This document shows positions 6,602 through 10,778 of a stretch of 10,778 nucleotides of DNA, piece after piece. Below the pieces are notes generated by a model. The model searched no databases. It was not told the DNA's origin and worked only from the letters and a program-made list of their open reading frames with translations. The position numbers and the translations under genes are program-made. The DNA comes from an uncultured Oscillibacter sp. Its GTDB lineage: Bacteria > Bacillota > Clostridia > Oscillospirales > Oscillospiraceae. The stretch's first letter is position 1. Every line of letters begins with the position of its first letter. Where the stretch lies: the NCBI GenBank assembly GCA_902476875.1, contig CABSFC010000096.1:1-10778 (forward strand), written 5' to 3'.

Positions 6602-7945
6602 ATGAATTTTTTGACAGATAATATTAAACCAATCTACTTCAAATACTTGACTGCCGCCTTTGGCAGTGCCCTCATCACCTCCATTTACGGCATTGTGGAT
6701 ATGGCCATGGTGGGCAACTACCAGGGGCCGGAGGGAACGGCGGCGCTGGCGGTGGTCATGCCTGTCTGGAACATTATTTACAGCCTGGGCCTGCTGATGG
6801 GTATTGGCGGCTCCGTCCTTTTGAGTACCCTGCGGGGCGAGTCCAGAGAGAACCTGCGCCGGTCAAACGAGTATTTCACGGCCGCTGTGATTGGCGCTGT
6901 GGTGCTGGTTCTGCTGGTTTGGGCAGGACTTGTTTTCTTTGACAGGCAGCTGCTGACCCTGTTCGGCGCCAAGGACAATCTGCTGCCGCTGGCCCGGCAA
7001 TATGTACTGCCTGTGAAATTTGTGGTGCCGCTGTTCCTGTTCAACCAAATGCTGGCGGCATTCCTGCGAAACGACGGCGACCCCGGCCTTGCCACCAAGG
7101 CCGTGCTGATCGGCGGCATCTTCAATGTGTTCGGCGACTACTTCTGCGTATTCACCCTGGACTGGGGCCTGTTCGGCGCGGGCTTTGCCACGGCGGCAGG
7201 TTCGGCGCTGTCCTTCCTGGTGATGATGACCCATTTTGTCAGCCGGAAAAATACGCTGGCTCTCGTCAAGCCCACGAAACTGGCGCGTAAGCTGCGGGAG
7301 ATCACCGTTACCGGCTTTTCCACCTTCTTCATTGACGTGGCAATGGGCATTCTGACCGTCCTGTTCAACCGGCAGATCCTGAAGTACCTGGGCACCGACG
7401 CTCTTTCCGTCTACGGCATTATCATTAACATCAGCGGTTTTGTCCAGTGCTGTGCTTACAGTGTGGGGCAGGCGGCCCAGCCGATTATCTCCACCAACTT
7501 CGGAGCGGGCAAGGGCGGCCGTATCCGGGAGACATTGAAATACGCGCTGGGCACCACGGCGTTTTTCGCCCTGTTCTGGACGGCCCTCAGTCTGGCAGTC
7601 CCCAATTTCTACACCAGGATTTTCATGACGCCCACAGAGGAGATTCTGCGAATCGCCCCCGGCATTATCCGCAGATACAGCATTTCCTTCCTTCTGCTGC
7701 CGCTGAACATCTTCTCCACCTACTATTTCCAGGCGGTCATGAAGCCCGCCACATCGTTTGTCGTATCGGTGTCCCGGGGCGCTGTGATCAGCGGTATTTT
7801 CATCTTCCTGCTCCCTGTGCTGATGGGAGCGGATTCCATCTGGTTCGCCATGCCCATCACGGAACTGCTGGTGGCCGTGTATGTGGTTTACAAGATGGTT
7901 CAATACACCAAAAACTTACCGATAGAAGGGAGCATTACAACATGA
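6602..7945 (+). CDS. MATE family efflux transporter 2
   Basis: This 447-aa second MATE transporter starts 16 bases after the first ends, behind AAGAGGTAACGAT. Twelve membrane segments are seen. IYGIVDMAMVGNYQG (first helix end) is followed by LAVVMPVWNIIYSLGLLMGI. The mid-protein FNVFGDYFCVFTLDWGLFGA shows the N-x-x-x-D/G pattern after helix 5, and SVGQAAQPIISTNFGAGKGG is the second-lobe signature. A long cytosolic loop with basic residues (KPTKLARKLREI) separates the lobes. It forms an operon pair with the first MATE. MATEs work as monomers as a rule, so distinct substrates are more likely than a heterodimer, though the latter cannot be ruled out. The stop overlaps the next start (ATGA). Confidence 0.92.
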   Translation: MNFLTDNIKPIYFKYLTAAFGSALITSIYGIVDMAMVGNYQGPEGTAALAVVMPVWNIIYSLGLLMGIGGSVLLSTLRGESRENLRRSNEYFTAAVIGAVVLVLLVWAGLVFFDRQLLTLFGAKDNLLPLARQYVLPVKFVVPLFLFNQMLAAFLRNDGDPGLATKAVLIGGIFNVFGDYFCVFTLDWGLFGAGFATAAGSALSFLVMMTHFVSRKNTLALVKPTKLARKLREITVTGFSTFFIDVAMGILTVLFNRQILKYLGTDALSVYGIIINISGFVQCCAYSVGQAAQPIISTNFGAGKGGRIRETLKYALGTTAFFALFWTALSLAVPNFYTRIFMTPTEEILRIAPGIIRRYSISFLLLPLNIFSTYYFQAVMKPATSFVVSVSRGAVISGIFIFLLPVLMGADSIWFAMPITELLVAVYVVYKMVQYTKNLPIEGSITT

Positions 7946-8541
7946 ATCAGATCATCACCATCGGCCGGGAGTTCGGCAGCGGAGGCCGGGAACTGGGGCG
8001 GCGACTTTCGGAGGAGCTGAAGATCGCCTACTATGACCAGGAGATCGTGACGGAGATCGCCAAGCGCACCGATCTGTCCGAGCAGTATGTTCAAAGGATC
8101 ATGGAGCGGCGGCCTATCACGTCTTTCCCGATCCATACCGGCAGGACATTCTATCCCGCCGTCAACCCTGTCCTGGAACAGACACACACGGTATTTCAGG
8201 AACAGAGTCGCATCCTAAGGGAAATGGCGGAGCAGTCGGACTGTGTGATCGTGGGCCGCTGCGGGGACTATATCCTGCGGGATATGAAGCCCTTCCGCCT
8301 GTTTGTTTACGCGGATATGGAGAGCAAAATGGAGCGCTGCCGGCGGAAGGCGCCGGAGCAGGAAAAGCTGACGGACAGGGATTTGAAAAAACAGATCACG
8401 GATGTCGATAAGCACCGGGCCAGCTACTATAACTTCTATACCGGCCAAAAATGGGGCGACCGCACCTGTTATGACCTGTGCGTCAACACGGCAAAAGCCA
8501 ATATAAAGGAATGGGCCCATGTGCTTTCCAAGCTGTTCTGA
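7942..8541 (+). CDS. Cytidylate-kinase-like protein
   Basis: A 199-aa protein of the cytidylate-kinase-like family (Pfam PF13189), a P-loop NTPase relative of CMP kinase. The N-terminus ITIGREFGSGGRELGRRL (5-22) is the family's variant P-loop, with GGR in place of the classical GK[ST]. CVIVGRCGDYIL and LFVYADMESKMERCRR follow, and the lid-like DVDKHRASYYNFYTGQKWGD is well conserved in the family. The real start is the ATG at 7942, overlapping the MATE stop by four bases with GAAGGG upstream; longer in-frame extensions lie inside the transporter gene. The true substrate of this family is not established. Its place in the transporter operon suggests a phosphorylation step linked to the exported compound, or a regulatory role. 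Confidence 0.87.
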   Translation: MNQIITIGREFGSGGRELGRRLSEELKIAYYDQEIVTEIAKRTDLSEQYVQRIMERRPITSFPIHTGRTFYPAVNPVLEQTHTVFQEQSRILREMAEQSDCVIVGRCGDYILRDMKPFRLFVYADMESKMERCRRKAPEQEKLTDRDLKKQITDVDKHRASYYNFYTGQKWGDRTCYDLCVNTAKANIKEWAHVLSKLF

Positions 8542-8602
8542 CTGGCAGCTATAAGCGGGGGCGTTTCCAATATGAATAAAGAGACCTTGAGGAGGTTCAG
8601 AT

Positions 8603-8821
8603 ATGCGGATCAGTGAAAGCTCTTTTGAGACGAGAATGCAGGAGATCGTGGCTGCCATCAGGCAGACAGGGCTGAATCCTTACGCGCAGATATCCGGGTA
8701 TCTGCGTACCGGCAACGACGCCTACATCACGACACATGAGAACGCCAGAGGAAAGATCAAGTGCCTGGACACGGGGAAAGTTCAGCGGTATATAGAGAAA
8801 GAAAAGCAGAATATCCGTTGA
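8603..8821 (+). CDS. IreB-like small regulatory protein
   Basis: A 72-aa protein whose core, GLNPYAQISGYLRTGNDAYI (23-42) then ENARGKI (46-52), matches the IreB/UPF0297 signature G-x-N-P-x-x-Q-I-x-G-Y-L-x-x-G-x-x-x-Y-I-x-x-x-x-x-A-R. In Enterococcus faecalis IreB is a phosphoprotein substrate of the Ser/Thr kinase IreK and influences cephalosporin tolerance. The copy here lacks the usual N-terminal extension (E-T-V-x-F-D-F type) that carries the phosphorylated threonines, and is about 15 residues shorter, so it is a diverged accessory paralogue rather than the housekeeping gene. The ATG at 8603 follows GAGGAGG (8589-8595). It lies 61 bases after the kinase-like gene, and its TGA is 39 bases before the regulator gene. 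Confidence 0.72.
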   Translation: MRISESSFETRMQEIVAAIRQTGLNPYAQISGYLRTGNDAYITTHENARGKIKCLDTGKVQRYIEKEKQNIR

Positions 8822-8860
8822 AGCCTGGAATTTGCGGTGAATTACGGAAGGTGGATCACA

Positions 8861-9559
8861 ATGAAAAGGGATGTTTTGATAGCGGGAGCATACCCCAGAC
8901 AACTGGAGCCATACGCCTGCCATATGAGGACGCTGGGCTTCAGCGTCTGCTTTGCGGACAGTCTTCCTGCCGTCTGCGAGGCCCTTGAGGGGCAGGTGTT
9001 CCGGCTGGTGATTTTGGATCTGACCACACTCCCCGAAACAGATTTCCAGTTTATTTCAGAACTCCGCCGCATGCAGACGCTCCCTATCCTCGCACTTGCC
9101 AGCACGCCGGGGACATCGGAGCTTGGCGTGGATTACACGGTGTCCGCGGAACTTCCCTGCCGGCAGGCGGTTTCCTATGGTGCGGCCCTTATGCACCAGT
9201 ATCAAAGCAACGGAGACGACTTTCTGGAGGCAAGCGAGACGGGAAAGTTTCCAATCGCCAGAGGCGACTTCTTTTTGGATCAGTGGGAGGGCTGGGTCAC
9301 TGTAAAAAAGGAATTCATCCAGCTCTCTCCTGAACTGTGCGGCTTGCTGGCATTCTTTTTGCAGAACGCCGGGCGACTCATCACCGATCAGGAACTAAAC
9401 CGTATGCTCTGGTATTCCGATGCCGCGGCCAGCTGGGACGATGACGTGCTGGTGAATGTGCTGCGGTTCAAAATTGAACGGAATCCTGAGAAGCCTGCTT
9501 ATATCCGAACGGTTCCGGATATGGGGTATCGGTTTTTCGTGAGAAGCGAGGCTTGTTGA
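8861..9559 (+). CDS. Atypical OmpR/PhoB-type response regulator
   Basis: This 232-aa protein has a degenerate receiver domain (1-115) and a winged-helix output domain (about 130-228). Asp53 in RLVILDLTTLP is at the phospho-acceptor position and Ser81-Thr82 at the switch position. However, the acidic pair after strand 1 is replaced by AGAYP, and no Lys is seen in the fifth-strand motif (VSAELPCRQ). Phosphorylation is therefore doubtful. The output domain has LSPELCGLLAFFLQNAGRLI (155-174), the recognition helix region around DDDVLVNVLRFKIER, and the wing YIRTVPDMGYRFF (214-226), characteristic of Trans_reg_C. The ATG at 8861 (GGAAGGTGG seven bases upstream) is preferred over the GTG at 8837. 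No sensor kinase gene is adjacent, so it may be an orphan regulator of this module. Confidence 0.85.
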   Translation: MKRDVLIAGAYPRQLEPYACHMRTLGFSVCFADSLPAVCEALEGQVFRLVILDLTTLPETDFQFISELRRMQTLPILALASTPGTSELGVDYTVSAELPCRQAVSYGAALMHQYQSNGDDFLEASETGKFPIARGDFFLDQWEGWVTVKKEFIQLSPELCGLLAFFLQNAGRLITDQELNRMLWYSDAAASWDDDVLVNVLRFKIERNPEKPAYIRTVPDMGYRFFVRSEAC

Positions 9560-9588
9560 TCTATATTTAACTGCTCACCGGAGGACGT

Positions 9589-9687
9589 ATGGCCGGAGCC
9601 ATATGGTCAGAGAAGGTGTCGTGTGCGCTCGGTGAAGGGATGACCGGGCGCACCTTCACATATTTCAGGAGGGGAAAACAGAGATGA
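9589..9687 (+). CDS. Possible 32-aa peptide overlapping the second hairpin (uncertain)
   Basis: ATG at 9589 opens an ORF reading MAGAIWSEKVSCALGEGMTG and then RTFTYFRRGKQR. Its TGA overlaps the next ATG (ATGA), a hallmark of coupled genes, and GGAGGA lies three bases upstream of the start, close but possible. Residues 11-23 resemble the peptide at 4547-4657 (S-x-A-L-G ... T-G-R-x-F). It may be a leader peptide for the small gene after it, or the similarity may reflect only a shared RNA hairpin. Confidence 0.35.
   Translation: MAGAIWSEKVSCALGEGMTGRTFTYFRRGKQR
9612..9657 (+). promoter_or_regulatory. Hairpin related to the one at 4551-4591, upstream of a small gene
   Basis: An 11-bp stem, GTGCGCTCGGT/ACCGGGCGCAC (9623-9633/9643-9653), has a 9-base loop. 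A second possible stem, GAAGGTG/CACCTTC (9612-9618/9651-9657), shares bases with the first, so two folds can compete. There is no T-run after it, unlike the copy at 4556-4591, so it is not an obvious terminator. It precedes AGGAGGGG and the ATG at 9684. A further small hairpin TATGGC/GCCATA lies at 9588-9603. Confidence 0.6.
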
Positions 9688-9847
9688 ATAAGAACAAAGC
9701 CGCCTGGTATATATGGCTGAATCCCAAAGAGCGGATCGCGTCCTTTCATTACGAGACGGGCTATAAGCGGCGGCGCTTTGCTGATTTCAATCAGCTTCAG
9801 AAAACTATGCGCAGGCGCTGCAAAACGGCGGTTATCGCTTTCAATGA
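9684..9847 (+). pseudogene. Frameshifted small gene, about 54 aa when corrected
   Basis: ATG at 9684 behind AGGAGGGG starts MNKNKAAWYIWLNPKERIAS, then a section including FHYETGYKRRRFADFNQLQK. In this frame the ORF runs on to 10019, but everything past about 9850 is out-of-frame reading of the next gene. In the -1 frame from 9803 the bases encode NYAQALQNGGYRFQ followed by TGA at 9845-9847, the kind of GYRFQ-stop C-terminus I recall from small WYIWLN-type proteins of gut Firmicutes. Adding one A to the AAAA run at 9801-9804 joins both parts into a 54-codon protein. A one-base deletion or a sequencing error is the simplest reading; a programmed shift is less likely because no canonical slippery heptamer is present. 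Function unknown. Confidence 0.65.
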
Positions 9848-9858
9848 GGTGGATATGT

Positions 9859-10224
9859 ATGACAGGTCAATGTGTACTTACGGTGGGACTGCCGCAGCCG
9901 ATGCTTATGGAACTGCTGGAACAGGTCGAGACCACAGACTGCCAAATCGTCTCCGCAATGAGTCTGGCGGACGCGCGGTGGATCGCACTGCACCGCTCTT
10001 TCCGGGTGATCGTCATTGATATGAGCCATGTAGACTATCAGGATATGCCCGCGTTTACGGAAGTGCTGGCGGGAAAAGAGGGAATCCGTATGATCGCCTT
10101 AAATGAGCAGATCACGCTGAAATCCTCACAGGTGGAGAACGTGATCCATCTGCGGTCAGATTCACCTGTTAAAATTGCGGAGCTTGTCTGTTCACTGCTG
10201 GCAAACAAAGCGGCTTATGACTAA
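9859..10224 (+). CDS. Stand-alone receiver-like protein of unknown function
   Basis: A 121-aa protein with an alternating strand-helix pattern like a CheY-type fold: CVLTVGLPQPMLMELLEQV (strand 1, helix 1), RVIVIDMSHVDYQDMP (strand 3, with Asp54 where the phospho-acceptor would be), IRMIALNEQ (strand 4) and NVIHLRSDSPVKIAELVCSL (strand 5, last helix). The acidic residues after strand 1 are absent and no output domain follows. It resembles the receiver half of the regulator at 8861-9559 in layout more than in sequence. The ATG at 9859 is chosen because GAGGTGG lies six bases upstream and because it starts directly after the corrected stop of the preceding small gene; a longer upstream extension would overlap that gene. 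Confidence 0.65.
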   Translation: MTGQCVLTVGLPQPMLMELLEQVETTDCQIVSAMSLADARWIALHRSFRVIVIDMSHVDYQDMPAFTEVLAGKEGIRMIALNEQITLKSSQVENVIHLRSDSPVKIAELVCSLLANKAAYD

Positions 10225-10336
10225 ACGGCAGGACTTGAAACAGATACGGCTCAAAATAACCAACTCATTACATTGCAATTGCGGCTTTCTGAAAGAAACC
10301 CATGCTTGCAGTCGAGATTAATAGGATTCATTTCGG

Positions 10337-10370
10337 ATTGGCCTGTATCGTGTATGGCCTATTTTTGTTT
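10337..10370 (+). terminator. Probable intrinsic terminator of the efflux/regulatory operon
   Basis: The hairpin ATTGGCCTGTA-TCG-TGTATGGCCTAT contains one bulge and one mismatch and is followed by TTTTTGTTT. It lies about 110 bases after the last gene of the operon. The stem is moderate, so the call is tentative. Confidence 0.5.
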
Positions 10371-10468
10371 AATGCGGGGCAAGGTTTGAGGCGCTGCGGG
10401 TGGGAAGGCACTGCTATAAAATTGGTTGTGTAAGGACGTGATTTTGCATTTCATTTTCATTGTAAATA

Positions 10469-10477
10469 TGTTATACT
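10469..10477 (+). promoter_or_regulatory. Extended -10 promoter
   Basis: TGTTATACT gives an extended -10 (TG-n-TATACT) in AT-rich DNA. At the right distance upstream only a poor -35 (TTTCAT, 10449-10454) is seen. Transcription would begin about 10484, giving a very short leader with GAGGTGA directly before the GTG start. Confidence 0.6.
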
Positions 10478-10495
10478 AAACACGAGGTGAGAAAT

Positions 10496-10778
10496 GTGCG
10501 CTTTCAACCGTTTGTTTATGATGGAGCGAATCAGCAAGTCCCCGTGACGATCGAGTTGATGACCCAGAAGGATGCTGAGTTGACAAACGCACATCCGCTG
10601 TGGCAGACTTCATGGACAAGTACGTATTTGGGTGATCCGAGGCTTGAAAAATATGCGGCCAAAGTTGGCGATGAATTGATCGCTCTGGCAGCCTATGAGA
10701 TACTTGAAAGCGCGTTGGTCGTTCATATTGTGTACATGGAGGCACAGCCGGAGTCAAATCCCACGCTCGATGAGGGAA
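10496..10778 (+). CDS. Probable GNAT-like acetyltransferase, 5' part (cut by window edge)
   Basis: An open frame starts at GTG 10496, with GAGGTGA five bases upstream, and stays open to the window edge (94 codons). An overlapping ATG at 10494 leads to an early stop, so the GTG is preferred. The start reads VRFQPFVYDGANQQVPVTIE. Further on, ELIALAAYEILES and LVVHIVYMEAQPESNP look like the two central strands before the acetyl-CoA-binding loop of GNAT enzymes. The diagnostic Q/R-x-x-G-x-G/A loop would lie past the right edge, so the family call is tentative. It has its own promoter and appears unrelated to the upstream operon. Confidence 0.55.
   Translation, partial: MRFQPFVYDGANQQVPVTIELMTQKDAELTNAHPLWQTSWTSTYLGDPRLEKYAAKVGDELIALAAYEILESALVVHIVYMEAQPESNPTLDEG

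Larger units (their letters stand above)
10225..10495. other. Intergenic region with probable terminator and promoter
   Basis: The 271 bases after the receiver-like gene contain no ORF worth calling. At 10337-10362 an imperfect hairpin (GGCC/GGCC core with an inner TGTA/TGTA part using G-U pairs) is followed by ATTTTTGTTT, a likely intrinsic terminator for the rightward operon. The stretch 10225-10336 shows no structure I can support. Base composition is more AT-rich than in the operon. Confidence 0.5.

Noticed and set aside
8572..8616. 14-codon ORF before the IreB-like gene
   Set aside because: Very short, weak ribosome binding site, and overlaps the better-supported start at 8603.
1..10778. 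CRISPR array, tRNA or rRNA genes, complete insertion sequence
   Set aside because: No regularly spaced repeats, no cloverleaf-like or rRNA-like stretches and no transposase were seen on either strand.

Overview
The window looks like an accessory region of a GC-rich gut Clostridia genome, plausibly Oscillospiraceae or Lachnospiraceae. This rests on strong AGGAGG-type ribosome binding sites, tightly overlapping genes, and typical Firmicutes families (MobC/MobP, DUF6076, IreB-like, cytidylate-kinase-like). No rRNA, tRNA, CRISPR array or complete insertion sequence was seen.

Left third, minus strand (about 1-2850): an integrative mobilizable element backbone, read right to left. The order is an excisionase-type HTH protein (TTG start), a winged-helix protein coupled to it by an ATGA overlap, a non-coding stretch with three perfect hairpins (best oriT candidate), MobC, a MobP-type relaxase coupled to MobC by a one-base overlap, and the N-terminal third of a tyrosine integrase cut by the left edge. 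The element end (att site) next to the integrase is outside the window.

Middle (2985-4355): a DUF6076-type protein with a cysteine cluster is transcribed divergently from the mobilization genes. A 324-base gap follows with no convincing gene but a 14-bp perfect palindrome.

Right two thirds, plus strand (4356-10224): a near-consensus promoter drives a leader of about 90 nt that ends in a strong intrinsic terminator. This is followed by a second terminator-like hairpin, a basic 46-aa ORF, a MarR regulator, two different MATE transporters, a cytidylate-kinase-like protein, an IreB-like small protein, an atypical OmpR-type regulator, a frameshifted small gene and a stand-alone receiver-like protein. 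Most genes from 4665 to 8541 overlap or nearly touch, so this reads as one operon: a probable drug or metabolite efflux module under MarR control and leader attenuation, with a downstream set of small regulatory proteins.

The hairpin before the 46-aa gene and the one before the frameshifted gene share nearly the same stem and can also be read as two related tiny peptides. This is the most unusual structure in the window. At the right edge a separate gene, probably a GNAT-like acetyltransferase, starts from its own extended -10 promoter and runs off the window.
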